NCBI GenBank assembly: GCA_036873755.1
Contig: JAVTVY010033725.1
Coordinates: 62,001 to 126,000 of the forward strand
Source of the DNA: Hanleya hanleyi
Taxonomy: Eukaryota > Mollusca > Polyplacophora > Lepidopleurida > Hanleyidae
DNA length: 64,000 nt
Reading direction: 5' to 3'
Positions 1 through 13,700 of this stretch are shown piece by piece. Below the pieces are notes generated by a model, which worked only from the letters and a program-made list of their open reading frames with translations, did no database searches and was not told where the DNA came from. The first letter of the stretch is position 1, and each line of letters opens with the position of its first letter. A program made the translations under genes and the position numbers.

Positions 1-640
1 TCAAGGAGGTGATCAAATTTATCAGGGAAACTGATCAAAATTAATAGGGTGATTGAAAGTGTTTATATCAGTAGTGTCACACCGGGGAATGACCATGACT
101 CGTGGTGACCCAAGTCCAAGATTAGATTGTCCTACATCAAGGAGGTGATCATATTTATCAGGGAAACTGATCAAAATTAATAGGGTGATTGAAAGTGTTT
201 ATATCAGTAGTGTTACTCCGAGGAATGACCATGACTCGTGGTGACCCAAGTCCAAGATTAGATTGTCCTAGATCAAGGAGGTGATCAAATTTATCAGGGA
301 AACTGATCAAAATTAATAGGGTGATTGAAAGTGTTTATATCAGTAGTGTCACACCGGAGAATGACCATGACTCGTGGTGACCCAAGTCCAAGATTAGAAT
401 GTCCTACATCAAGGAGGTGATCATATTTATCAGGGAAACTGATCAAACTTAATAGGGTGATTGAAAGTGTTTATATCAGTAGTGTTACTCCGAGGAATGA
501 CCATGACTCGTGGTGACCCAAGTCCAAGATTAGATTGTCCTACATCAAGGAGGTGATCAAAGTTATCAGGGAAACTGATCAAAATTAATAGGGTGATTGA
601 AAGTGTTTATATCAGTAGTGTCACACCGAGGAATGACCAT
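1..640. repeat. 136-bp tandem satellite, ~4.7 copies
   Basis: The unit beginning TCAAGGAGGTGATCA recurs at 1, 137, 273, 409 and 545, an exact 136-bp period. Copies 1, 3 and 5 share one set of variants (CAAATTT or near, GTCACACCG) and copies 2 and 4 another (CATATTT, GTTACTCCGAGG), so the true unit looks like a 272-bp dimer. The array runs off the left edge of the window and ends in a broken copy near 640. Confidence 0.95.
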
Positions 641-1362
641 TCCAAGATTTGGGAATAAATTACACATATGACTAAAATCATCTTATAACTCAAATTAACT
701 GGTTAAGTTATTACTGAGTTGAGCACATTCAGTTATACCATAAATACCAAGCAGTACCGGTGATTTATGCATCACAATAATGTAATATAAATAACACAAA
801 TTCTTCTACACAAAAGGGTGCATGGTAAACCACCTTGCTGAGTTTGATGCTTATCACATAAAACACTATCCTTTTTCATGTACAGAAAGCTTCATGCCAA
901 AAGCTATAGTTTACTCTCCGTATATGCAGACCTAGGATAAACTATCATACCCAGCTCTGCATTATTTGCCCTCTAGCATCATTGTAACACATCACTGCCA
1001 AACCAGAATTTCTATATTCAGCTAATCAAATTGGTGGTTGTATTGTGCCGGAAAGTTGTCGCCACACTGTCTCGCTTAACTTAACTACTAATTATTTATC
1101 CGAAATTGAAGAAACATGATCCTGTTTGACCAATAGAAATATATACAATTCCAGTATCTTCTCTATTGGATAGCTGATGTCATATGACCAAACTTTTTAA
1201 CAATAGTATTTGCGGACAAACACTGCAGAACTAGGTGAGATCGTATATCCTAAGTCTGCTTATGGGGAGGAGCTATTGTGCTCAACATTGACCCATGTAT
1301 GCAATTTTCTGAGACTCTTACAGTTAAGATACCAAGAAGATGCATTCGTGATACTACTGCAT
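641..1362. other. AT-rich stretch, no gene recognised
   Basis: No long open frame, splice-framed coding block or repeat array was seen here. It lies downstream of the minus-strand Lys-rich exon candidate and may be its 3' flank. Confidence 0.5.
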
Positions 1363-1579
1363 TTACAGATAATAATCGTATAAAATATTGACAATGTCCT
1401 TGTTTTCCAGCCTGGCCACTTTACCTCCCAGGTCATTTACCTTTGCATCCTTGGCTTTGTCATCCTTTTTCTTGTCCCCCTTCGCTCCTTTATCTTCTTT
1501 GCCTTTCTTTCCTGTTGACCCCACAGGGCTGGGTTGGTCCTGGACAGAAGATGGTTCTGCTGGGTTGGCCAATACCTAG
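1363..1579 (-). CDS. candidate terminal exon, lysine-rich charged protein
   Basis: On the minus strand, a pyrimidine-rich tract and TTCTAG acceptor precede an open block of about 71 codons ending in TAA at 1363. The peptide is Pro/Ser-rich at first, then strongly charged (repeated KGKEDKGAKGDKKKDDKAK-type runs), then a short helical-looking tail. I do not recognise the family. It lies downstream of the Rel gene on the same strand and might be an alternative 3' exon, but its reading phase (0) does not fit the phase-1 donor at 5640. It may instead belong to a separate gene, or be spurious. Treat as a hypothetical exon. Confidence 0.35.
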
Positions 1580-1849
1580 AATGTAAGAGTAAACATAATG
1601 TAATCTGTCAATTACAATTAGTCAACTACCTGCCTCTCCATTTGGTTTACACAGAGTAACCATGAATGTCATATTATGGCAATAACAAAAAAATAGCCCA
1701 TTGGGCTTCAATACCCCTCGGCTATCAGTTATTTTCTACACCCAGCAATCATGCAATGTATAATATCATCAGTGTATTTTTAGAACTAGATTAACAAAAA
1801 TCTGATCTAGTAGGGTTGACTGTAGTTCAGCTTTTGCCAAGGCCTAAGG

Positions 1850-2480
1850 TTCTGGTAGATCATGACCGAATTATTAGCTCTAAATATACTCTTCTAAAAA
1901 GCTTATAATCAAATCAAGTAATTTTATCTTGGAAATATAGATCAAGGTCAGTCATCTTCAAAAATTTTCAAGTCAATTCTAACTTAATTGCACAGGGAAC
2001 ATGAATTTGGAGATCTTAAGACTTAACATATAGAATTTGACCTTTTAAAAATAGGTCAAGGTCAGTGATATTCTCCAATAGACTTCAGGTCCAGCCATAA
2101 GTGGTATAAATTTGGACAATGTAGATATAATCTTTCATGAAATATTATACCAAATAAAATCTGACCTGGATAAAATAGGTCAAGGACAGTCATCTTCAGT
2201 ACACCTCTGGACCTTCGCCAGATGTATACATAGTATTAATTTGGAAAGCCTAGCTTTATTTCTTTATGTTATATCATAATAAAGTGTATATGACCTTTAA
2301 AAAATAGGTCAAGGTCAGTCAACTGGGATAGGCTTCTAGTCAATCACGAGTTGCAAACGTAATATGAATTTGGACACCCTAACTTTAAACCTTCAAAAAA
2401 TATAGCAAATACTAAAATTTCACCTTGATAAAATAGGTCAAGGTCTGTCATCTTCAGTACATGTCTGGACCTTTGCCAGA
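1850..2480. repeat. degenerate ~265-bp tandem repeats with AGGTCAAGGTCAGTCA
   Basis: Sub-blocks containing AATAGGTCAAGGTCAGTCATCTTCAGTACA and GAATTTGGACACCCTA alternate here and reappear at 3880-4620. The composite unit is about 265 bp. The DNA is AT-rich, non-coding, and repetitive in the manner of molluscan dispersed repeats (inference). Confidence 0.75.
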
Positions 2481-3596
2481 TGTAGTGTTGGATGTCTTTC
2501 AATGAAATATCAGTTTTTTGTCAATATACTTGCTGTAGAGGTATTAATATTGTTCTGTAATGCCGCATGCATATTTGCTAATTCTACATGCTTCTGAAGT
2601 ATCGACTTAAGTAATTGATCAACTTACTTCCTTTGATATTGAATGACAATTTATTAATGATTAATAGCAACTCATAATCATAATAATCGATTTCAAGACA
2701 TAAGTGACTTATGTTCTTCCAATGTAATGTAGCATTACCGATTTAGTCAGTGATTGTTTTGGATGAAATTTTCATGGTCTTCAACTGAGCTCGATGAAAT
2801 ATCATAGTTTTGTCAATATTCTTGCTGTGGAGGTATTAATAACCATGTTTCTAAGCTTATTTTGATATGAATCAGTATGCTATTGCTAACGAGCCAAGAA
2901 TCAGTTTGGGATATGAGGCAATGCACTAGTAACCTTTAATATGAAATTGAAGTTGGTATATTTGAGTCTCTGTTTGTACCCTCAGATTTCGCTTGTTCGT
3001 ATTTTCGCCTCTTGTTCTTTCGCAACTGAGTTGCTGTTTAGTCTTCAGTGAATTTTCACCGCAATTTTTAGAATTCAATATTAACTGTATCGAATTTCCA
3101 CATATCTTCTTAATCAACTATAACTTTATATATCTAACTCTTTGGGCATACCTCAACTATCTATTGTCTTAACTAGTTTCGGCTGGGCAATTGTAAACTC
3201 CTGACATCATTCTGCAAGTCAGAGTTTGCTTTCCCCAAAGAGATATATATATTGCATACCTGATCCATCTACAATTTAGGAGTGCTAATACATGTACGTC
3301 CTACTGTATCTGGTATATATTACTCCAAGTCAGTGTAATTTGTGCATCCGAACATTCATACTAGGGCATGGAGTGCTACTGTCACTAAGTCCATGTACTG
3401 TACAGTAATCCTGGAACTTTACTTGCCTAGTCATGTACTATAAATGCCTGTATTGTACCAACTTTACCATGTTTAATAACACTTCCGCCATCAGCATGGC
3501 ACCATCACATACATACAGGCAGTTGAGTTTACATTCAGCCAACAACAATAGCACCATCTCTAGATATGCATCTCACCATTACATGCCACTATCAGC
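2481..3596. other. non-coding AT-rich stretch
   Basis: No supported gene. Some scattered similarity to itself (TGAAATATCA...GTCAATAT...CTTGCTGT appears at 2500 and 2795), suggesting a decayed duplicated repeat. Confidence 0.45.
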
Positions 3597-3800
3597 AGTC
3601 TGACATTACGATGGCACATCTACAATACAGGAGTCTGCCAGTACGATGGCACATCTACAATGCAGGAGTCTGCCATTACGATGGCACATCTACAATATAG
3701 CAGTCTGCCATTACGATGGCACATCTACAATTTAGCAGTCTGCCATTACGATGGCACATCTACAATATAGCAGTCTGCCATTACGATGGCACATCCAACA
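3597..3800. repeat. 35-bp minisatellite, about 5-6 copies
   Basis: The unit GTCTGCCATTACGATGGCACATCTACAATAYAG repeats with a period of 35 bp. The copies are nearly identical, so the array is young or homogenised. Confidence 0.9.
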
Positions 3801-3879
3801 TTTCATCTGGCAGCCTAGCCTGCCCTGGTATTCACCAAAATTTAATAAATCAATACTCATTAATAATTGTGTTGTGTTG

Positions 3880-4620
3880 TTTATAAAATAGTATTAATTT
3901 GGAAAGCCTAGATATATTTCTTCATGTTAGACCATAATAAACAGTATATGACGTTGAAAAAATAGGTCAAGGTCAGTCAACTGGGATAGGCTTCCATTCA
4001 ATCACCAGTTACATAAGTAATATGAATTTGGAGACCCTAGCTTCAATCCTTCAAAAAATATAGCAAATATTAAATTTGACCTTGATAAATAGGTCAAGGT
4101 CAGTCATCTTCAGTACACCTCTGGACTGTCGCCAGATGTATACATAGTATCAATTTGGAAAGCCTTGATATATTTATTCATGTTAGACCATAATAAACAG
4201 TATATGACCTTGAAAAAATAGGTCAAGGTCAGTCAACTTGGATGGGCTTCTAGTCAATCACCAGTTGCATAAGTAATATGAATTTGGGGACCCTAGCTTC
4301 AATCCTTAAAAAAACATGACAATTACTATAATTTGACCTTGATAAAATAGGTCAAGGTCAGTCATCTCCAGTACACTTCTGGACCTTCGCCAGATGTATA
4401 CATAGTATTAATTTGGAAAGCCTAGCTTTATTTCTTCATGTTATATCATAATAAACAGTATATGACCTATAAAAAATAGGTCAAGTGTGACAGTCTGTAG
4501 CTTCCCAGTCAATCCCAGTTGCTATATAATTGAGGTGGGACCCTAGGCTGGTCCTTCAAAATGATGCAGGCTGGAACGATTGGATTAGGTCAAGGTCAGG
4601 GGATCTTTTGGGCTTCTGAC
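3880..4620. repeat. second block of the ~265-bp GGTCAAGGTCAGTCA repeat
   Basis: Same family as 1850-2480, about three units, ending immediately beside the last coding exon of the Rel gene. It therefore forms the gene's 3' UTR or 3' flank. Confidence 0.75.
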
Positions 4621-4622
4621 CT

Positions 4623-4771
4623 TCACTTGGACATTATGGTATGGGCCATGCTGCTGTAGTTTAGAGTGGTAGTGGTACTGGCTGTGTATCGCAGGTAATC
4701 CTCATTGCCCCCGCCAGCCCCCTGAGCTCCTATATTGCTCAGGGAATAAGTTGGAAGGTTGTTGTCCATTT
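4623..4771 (-). CDS. Rel: Rel terminal coding exon
   Basis: Starts after CTAATTTCAG in the phase left by exon 5640-5706 and runs 49 codons to TGA. The short tail is Ser/Thr/Tyr/Asn-rich with no recognised domain. The tail is much shorter than the transactivation region of vertebrate Rel proteins. A longer isoform or undetected exons are possible. Confidence 0.7.
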
Positions 4772-7700
4772 CTGAAATTAGACAATAGCATTGTTAATTA
4801 CATATGAAATGATCATGGCAACAGGTTAACAGACATTCGTTAATAGTAATTCACAGTATACTTATACTTGGAGGGAACGTATTACCCCTCAACCAAAATC
4901 GGCCTTGGGATATTGTCGTGTCATGTACGTCTGTCTATTCGTCCATCTTCCGTTTTCTCGTTGACACCATATCTCAAGAATGAGTATGCCTAGGAATACC
5001 ATACCCATTATCACACATCACACATGGATATGGTCACAGAGCAGAAGCCCAATGAAAGTCATGAGATTGAGTCATTTTTTCTAAGACACCCGGTCAAACA
5101 ATGCCAAATTTGTCATAAATTGTGTATTACCACCATATCTCAAGAATGATAAGGCATCAGTGCTGTGATCTCACACAAGACAAATAGATGGCTGACATAG
5201 GCTACTGCTAAAATCTCTCAATATCACCATATTTCAAGAATGGCTATGCCTACGAATCCCAAACTTATGCATGTGGTTGGAGAAACCCATTGAAAATTGT
5301 TTCGTTATTTTCTATTGATCACTATTGTCAGAATTTGTCGACTAATTTGTTATTTCATAAGTGATTAACTGAACAGTACACTTTGATGGTAAAGGAACTG
5401 AAAGGCTTTGTTGTATTGGGGATCCTGATTCACTGGCCACCTCCCAAACTATTCACCTCGAAAGCTTAAGATTTATAATTATACTTCCACAATTATAATT
5501 TTTTGACATTATGGAACATGGGCAGACCAAAAGTGCAAGAAAGAAGGGACATTAAGGTACCATCCTAGAAGCATATGAGTATGAATCAGTATTTCTGAGA
5601 GTAAGGGGGTATATTAAGAAGGTAGTGAACAGTTCATACCCGGATCTTCAGGCATATATGTGAAAACAATATTTTCATGACTGATGGCCGGCATTGCTTG
5701 GGGCTTCTATTCTTGAACCAAAAAACAAATAAGGCTTATTTAGAACCCATTTAGGAAGTTGGAAACAATAACTATTAACAAATTATTATGGATAACAACT
5801 TCTTCGCTTATAAGCTAGTGCTTATTTTATGTAAATTCTTTAGCTTATTTAGTATGTACAATGTTAATTCACCTCTAATTCACAGATAAATTTTTTATAT
5901 AATTTTTTTTTTTTTTTTATTTTTGGCATCGCAGTGCAACAACCGCTTGATAACGCTATTATTGAAGAACCACATATGAACCACCTTATCGATTTTCAGC
6001 CTTATAAAATGGATGAAATGATATGCGTAAACTAATTTGGGGACATCATAGCACCCACCTTATATCAGAATTGGCAATGTATCGAGGTGCCTGATAGTGA
6101 GGCGAGACTGCATATCAAAATTCCAATTATCAATGGCAAAACAGGATTAATATGATTTATCCGATACATGTAACCTTCCCAGACCAACAAATGTCAATTT
6201 ATTTAGGCTTTCAGATTAGTCCCTTGGTCACCTGCAGGGCCTTCGATAGTCTAATCATGGAACACTGTACAAACTTGACACTCCATAAAACACCTGTTTA
6301 CAACCACAGACAATGGTCAGGTGTCAAAATATATGACCTGGTCAAATGTTCCATCTACCATTATTTTTTATTTCTATAAACCAACGCCACATCTGGGATG
6401 ACACTATCTCTCGGTTCTGGGTAAAGTCTGTTCAGCCAGGTTACACTGCACCAAACAGTTTTATAATTTCCAGCTATCCAACATGTGTTAGCAAGTTACC
6501 TTTATTACTGGAGGTGTTCATTCCACAGCCATCCAAAAATACCCGTCAATCCGAAACACATGTACTTAAGGTCTAAATAGAGCATAGTTTTCATTACTTT
6601 GTCAACAAACTCATACCTGGCGATGGACATCCCCCTGTCCAAAATCGCCAAAACTCTGCCAAATAACCTCCCCATCTGAGTTAGTCTCAAAGAACCGGAC
6701 TGTGATATCATCTGCAAGAGTGAAATTATGCCATACTATGTAAATGATATGGTTCAGCACAAAGGAAGATTGTTCAGAAGATAAATATAATTTTATTATA
6801 AAATCATAAACATTTGTGAATAAGAGAACCATTGTGAAACAGTTGAATTTACCACTGCCTCTAAACCATCTAAATTAAATTAATAGCAGTTGTTTAATAA
6901 TATGCAAATCTAACCTCGTGGTCACAAAAGGGGAAAACTACCTTTATTGACTTTCTCACAAAGCAGGAAAACCTCGTCTCCTCCCCGGGCACGTCCAGAT
7001 GTATGGTCAATCCGACAAACCACCAACTCATTGTGCGCTTCTATAAATACCAAACAAACCCCACATATATTGAACTTTTCTTTTATCTTTGATGATTTCA
7101 TATCAGTAAATGATAACAATTATTTTCAACATTTATTATTAAGAGTGCTCAAATAACACTCATACCCAAACACATCTAAACACGACATTAAACCTTAAAT
7201 CTCTCTCTCAACCCAAACTATTTAAGTGGTTTGATTGCATCATAAAGTGCACTATTAAGGGGAGGTAATTATAAGTTGGGAAATGAGATGAATCAATATT
7301 TTATTTTCCGGGTACATACATGTACAAGATCCTACATGTAGAGCAGTAATTTTCAAGAGAATAAAGCTGACTTGGTCAAACCTATATTTCTCTGCAGCAA
7401 GTGAATATAAAGTGCTTACTTTTGTCAAGGATAGGCAGAGAACAGACAGGCTGTAATAAGTGAATATAAAGTGCTTACTTTTGTCAAGGATAGGCAGTGA
7501 ACAGACAGGCTGTAATATACGGGTGAATTTTCCATTTGTATCAGGTAAGAAAACTTGAAAACACAGTCTGACGATATTCAGGTCAATGTTGTCCTTGATG
7601 TGTCCAAATCCAGCTGTGAAGATAGAACATCAATCCATATTTGCACTACATGTACACAGTAAAGCATGAAAATCTGTCTTCACGGTTATTTCAATAAATG

Positions 7701-10700
7701 GATAAGACTGCAAATACAAGACATGGTGTTCTACATGTAGTAATCACAATGGTACGAACACTTTCCCAATGGTTCAGCAATTCCCAATGGTACAGTAGTT
7801 CCCGATGGTACCACTCCCAATGTATTCTAAACAGACACAATCTTGTGATCCCAAGAGTAGTTGATAGACAGATTACACATGTAAGGATATTACCAACAGA
7901 TGGACAGTTACACAGGCACTCCTCATAAAAATATTTTTGACATTAACTCTTTCCATTTCAACAGCATTCAAAATTATCTTACATTAACTGGTTTAACAGC
8001 TACTAACATCGATATTAGCATAATTGGATTTTGCACACGAGTATCTCTGCATATCAACTTCCATCTTCACAACATCAAGGTTTCTATTTGTGAGCCAAAC
8101 GTGAACCCTTGACTATCTTGCATAGCCCACATTCCAGTTATGTGGCTTAGAAAAACTGTGCTGATGGTAAAATACATTAGGGTTTTACTTTCTGTGCAAA
8201 GCTATTCGCTAATCCAAGCATGCATAACAATAAACACAGCAAGGAAGCAAGAGATTGCTCAATTGTATGCCCCCCCCCCCACCTTCCGCTTTAATCTGAC
8301 ACTGCCATGCCATTGTTCTGTTCTGTATTGGTCGGTGGAGACCCAAGTTAGATAATTATAAAAATTCTGTTTCACTTTTTTCGGCATGCCTCGCATAATA
8401 CATATTTCAAGTATCGACCAACAAGTGATAATACAATGTTTTGATGCAAGATGGTCGCCAGGGCTTTCGCCAAATCCGAAAATGTGACCTGGTTATGAGA
8501 CATTCCTTGGGAGTATATTGTGGTGAAATTATGAAGCGATCAGTGAACTTTGAATTTTGCACCCAATTCACTCTTTTTGGGGCAATTTCATACTTCAGGA
8601 CCTGTGTGGTCTGCTTTGGAATGTAGAATAACAATTTTATAGCCATTTTCCCAGTCCAAATCGGTTATGGACTGAGATCCAGCCTGAACAAAATAAATAT
8701 GAAAAATTTGAAAATCAATTTTCCTATTTCTAAGCTTAAACTTACCTTCACATACCTTATTGCTATCGTGTTCCTATGCGATTGCCTATTGTAACACATT
8801 ACCACAGAAACAAAATAATCCCCTGTGCTCCCCAGTGCCCATGCGCGAGTACCCAGAATCCAATCTGTCCGACCACGTCACTTCCTTCTTTCCTATTCAA
8901 TCGCAGTGTGAATAACCCATTAGCGGGGAGGCTGGGAGGGCCATCACAGTATGTGAAGGTAAGTTTAAGCTTAGAAATAGGAAAATTGATTTTCAAATTT
9001 TTCATATTTCTTGCGCTGTAAAACTTACCTTCACATACCTTATTGCTAGAATATCATAGCAGGACGGAGGGAATAGTGGTCGAAAACAGAAAGGAATCTC
9101 AAGCATAGGCGAAGGGGAAAACAGGAGTCAGCCAGGTAATCGAGTGCCATAAACGCATGTAAGATGAGTATATTATGGCTATCGATCTATCACCCGGCCC
9201 CGATAAGAGGGCACTGTGAATAGGCTGACAGGGCACTAGACCGAAACGTCTTCCCCCCCCCCCTTTTTTTGAAAATTGGGGAGAGCAAACACTTACCAAT
9301 TTTTAAAATTGGTAGACTCACTAGGTCTAGTGCATACATGTCGATGGGTATCAACGGCCTGGGCGCCACCTGCGGACCCAGAGTGTAGAAATCCCGTCTC
9401 AACAGCATCCAATTCCGGAGGTGATGACAGACAGACGTATCGCAAACCTCCAGATTACGGCCCTCAAGATGTCAAATGTCGTCCACGGAAATGTCAGATC
9501 ATAGAAATCAGGATGTCCGTACAGCCCTGATCTGATGAATCCAAACCTAGGAGAGTGTTACCTCCGCAGGTACGTCCGTGTACGCCAAACGAGAAGTTTT
9601 GGAAAGCTAGGAAGAAGATATTTCATATTTCCTGCTTTAGAAGAGGGCGCAAATATGCCGTTGACGAAGGTCCAGAACAAACGCACGTGTCATAACACGA
9701 GAGCGCTATGAGGGCCCATAACTCTGCCATCACTAAATTAACTTGGACAGAGGCGGGTTGACGGACTCCGGAAATTAAGTCATAAAGCGACTGATACTGA
9801 TGACAAATCCCGGAAGTGTAGAACCCGTAGATATGCTGGGATGACGAAATCCGGTTCATACTTCATGTAACACACGACAATGCATAAATTAGCGAAGTCT
9901 GGGAGGAAAAATATGACTAAGGTTTTAGTGCCCATCAGCTGCACCAAGACCTAGATAATAGTTTCCCACATGAAGTATCTGCCGGACGCTCGCGGTAACA
10001 AGCTACCAGATTAAAAACATCGTCATCTATGATCACAGTAGGTTATTATTTGATGTCGTACATGTAGGCTGAAAGACACTCCTGAAAACGATACAGCGCC
10101 AAAACCAGCTCCGGAACTGCAACGTCTGGAGTGAATCTCAGTATCCATCGGAAAGCGACGGAGTGAACAAACGACTCCATCCATCCATCCTTCTCCAGGA
10201 AGTGGAAGAAAGATTTACGTGGAACGAGGCGTTGACACCTGAACAACCCGAGATATCGCATATCATTACACATACGTCGCTCGCTGAACAAGATCTCCGT
10301 TCCTAACCGATACGTTTAAATCGGATGTAAGGTGAAGGGAGGAGCTACTATATATGGCGTCCTCGATGAAAACACCCGAGATGGAAGGGCTCCTTGTTCT
10401 GGAAGACGTATTACGTGAAGATGCTCTGAAGACAAACCAATCATTTTCTAGAAGAAAAGCTGGCTGATGGGGAAAACCGGAACTGGGTCAGATAACATGT
10501 ACTGATGCCACTGACCGGAAGCCGGTCGCCGAAATAGACGTCATCAGAGTAGCAGCGGCCGAAGAATGTGCCCTCCAGCAAGGATACGCCATAAACGTAC
10601 GCAAGACGCTGCCATGACTGCTGGGATCGTAGTATGAGAAATATAAACCGGAATCATAAAGTCGCTGAAATTTCTCATAACTGGAGCATTCGACCTGGCG

Positions 10701-13700
10701 GTCTACGAGTAGCTGTCACCCGGTCGTAAGAACCTGATAAAGAGTTCGATATACCGGAAACGTGACAAACTCGTAGCGACGATCCCTAAAAGCAGTAGTC
10801 ACTGGGAAAAGACATCACTGTTCCCTGCGCTTGTTGATGAAGGTCAAAAGCTATGATGTCTGACACAAAACAAGCGTTGGTTATTGAGAATCTGTTGACT
10901 TCCGCTGTAACGAGACGACTGTCAATTCTCGAACCAAATATGTTCTCCAGCTCTCCTCGACGCCGTCTTAGCAGAATGGCTGAGACGGGGGAAGAAACAC
11001 CGGTCAAATGTTCTCCGTGCAAATTAGAGCAGTACAGGTGAGATTTGACCTCCAAAAGGATTTAGGTGCGTACTAGGACGAACTCTTCAACGCCACCGCA
11101 ATGATACCTCAGTGTCGGAAGAAAAGAACAGCAACATTACCGCCGGAATGAAGGCTCTTCCATATTGTCATCCACTATAGAAGAGGAAAGACAGAAGAGA
11201 AAAATAGTTCTGTGCTTACGCTACAGGTAATACAGAACTGAGTAAGTCCGGGGTAGCTCGGTATGAGACAAGTATCGTGGAAACTGAAAGAGTATCCACT
11301 GAAGCTTGCCTACCAAACCGATCATGTTGCTGGAACTATTCCGCTGCAAACTGAGGAAACGATGACGAGGCGACGCAGTCTCATACACCACCCTGGACAC
11401 TCGCCTGCCAGGAGTAGTTTAGCCGCAATAGGGATGTAACCCCAAGAAGAATAGGTAAATCGTAGTTTCTTCCGGTTACATGACATCGGAGATGAAGTCC
11501 CTAGGTCGCGGCAAGCGACTACGTCATGATCGCCGAAAAGTCTGTCATCAATTCCACATTCTCCACCGGAAGTAGAGAAGATGAGGGAATGCGATTTTAA
11601 CAGAAACGGTTCCAACGAAACCAATCCGTGTCAAGTTTAGCCAGATAACATGTTCTGGCGTAACTGACCAGCGTAATCACAATCCCATGATGAGCTGTGT
11701 GCGGAAGGAGACGAGTCGAAGCAGGTCTCCATAAGAGGATTTCTTTAGTGAACACGTTCACTATACCTCTAAAGACACAGTCGAAGTGGAATACCCAGAG
11801 GATCGATCAGGATCCCATAGGGCCGAAACTGCAGAAGATCACGTATTCTAGGAAAGTACGATCTCTCCTTGTTTCGTTAAGATGACCAAACACGGCAAGC
11901 ATTGTCAGAATTTTTTGGGAATAGATGTGACGTACAAATAGTTGAACGAAACAGACCCAAAATGTATGGTTCAAACGAATTTGATCCAAATTCTGACAAT
12001 AAGTCATACCTGGAGATAATGCTCCATTCATGACGCAACAGCAACACCCAATCGTCAGGGTCTACATAAGTCATATGGATCAACGAGGAACCGGAAACTG
12101 ATGGACGGTAAAGGAATGCGCATGCGCAAACCCTCGTTAAGACCCAAAGACCATTGTAAAGCTGACTAGAGGGCCCGGGTGATGCTGTGACCCTGCAGAA
12201 TGAGTTACAAACCGGAGTGAAAACCGGAATTGACGTCATACTGCCCAGCTGCAAAGTCATACGACCAGATACCAACGTTGCTAGTTGACAGATGTCGTAG
12301 ACAGGAAGGAATGCGCTATGAAGATAGGCAGAACTTCAGGCAGCTAGATATGGGAATAAATCACCTGCATTCTCGAAACTGAAGAGCGAGATACAGCGGT
12401 GAAAATTCGCCAAATCGGAAACGATTGAAGCAATGGAGTGGCCAAGTATCCGAATCCATAAAACAACAACCGTTTCGTTGACATCAAAGCAGGCATTTGT
12501 ATGATCGAAACCAATACGTAGAACGCCGTAGTTGATGAACATATGTCTTCACAACTTACGATTGTAAGTTAAATGTGAAAACAGGATACTCTCAATAGTT
12601 GCGTAATCGTCAACAGTAAGTTGTTATAAGAAACAGCAAAATGGTGACATAATCTGTACTTCCTCTCCGAAGTCACAGACGCCAATGAGAGATTGCCGAC
12701 GTTTGTACGGTCGAAACCAATACGTAGAACGCCGTAGCCCCTTAAAAGAAGGAATGCGCTATGAAGATAGGCAGAACTTCTGGCAGCTAGATATGGGAAT
12801 AAATCACCTGCTTTCTCAAAACTGTAGAGCGAGACACAGCGGTGAAAATTCGCCAAAACGGAAACGGTTGAAGCAATGGAGTGGTCAAATATCCGAATCC
12901 ATAAAAGAACAACAGTTCCGTTGTCACCAAAGTAGGCGTTTGCACGGTCGAAACCAATACGTAAAACGCCGTAAATGATGATCAGGTGTCTTCACAACAT
13001 ACGATGAAGACAGGAAACTCTCAATAACTGTGTATACGTCACCGGTGAGTTGTTATAGGAAGCAGCCACATGGTGACACAATCTGTACTTCCAGTCCGGA
13101 AGTGACAGAAGTCGTTGAGAGATTGTCGGTCTAACTGGGTACTTAGGCCGAAGGTGCAGATTAGCAACATTCACTACCTGTGTATGAAGATAGGCATAGG
13201 TCTAAATACGATACCGTATGCCTCACAGATTAGAGATGGAAGTGAAGATCTGCATAACCGGAAGTCGAATGTGATGTAAGACCTGATGGTTGATAACATT
13301 CAACGTTACCGGATGTGGCCGAGCAACCGAAACAATAGGATACGATGAGGCCCCTTTTGCGTCCCCCCTCTTTCTTCCGTAATGAACAGATACGGGGGAA
13401 TACAAGGGCTGTGTATAGCTGAGTATAGGCATGTAATTCTTATCGTCGAATAAACAGCCCAATGGAACAGGTATTTATTCTTTTATCGTAGAATAAATAG
13501 CTTAGTGATACGTTGTATGTCTGTATAATCGGAAGCTGAAGCCACGTAAGTTGAAACATGCGCCGTATATAACAGCAGATGTAGATGTGCAACCTTTACT
13601 TCACGTCTCGAAAGATGGAAAACGACAGTAAACACCCAATGTACCGGAAGTCGAATGTGACACAACCGTTGTAACAGGAGAAGTCACACTACGAGGTACA

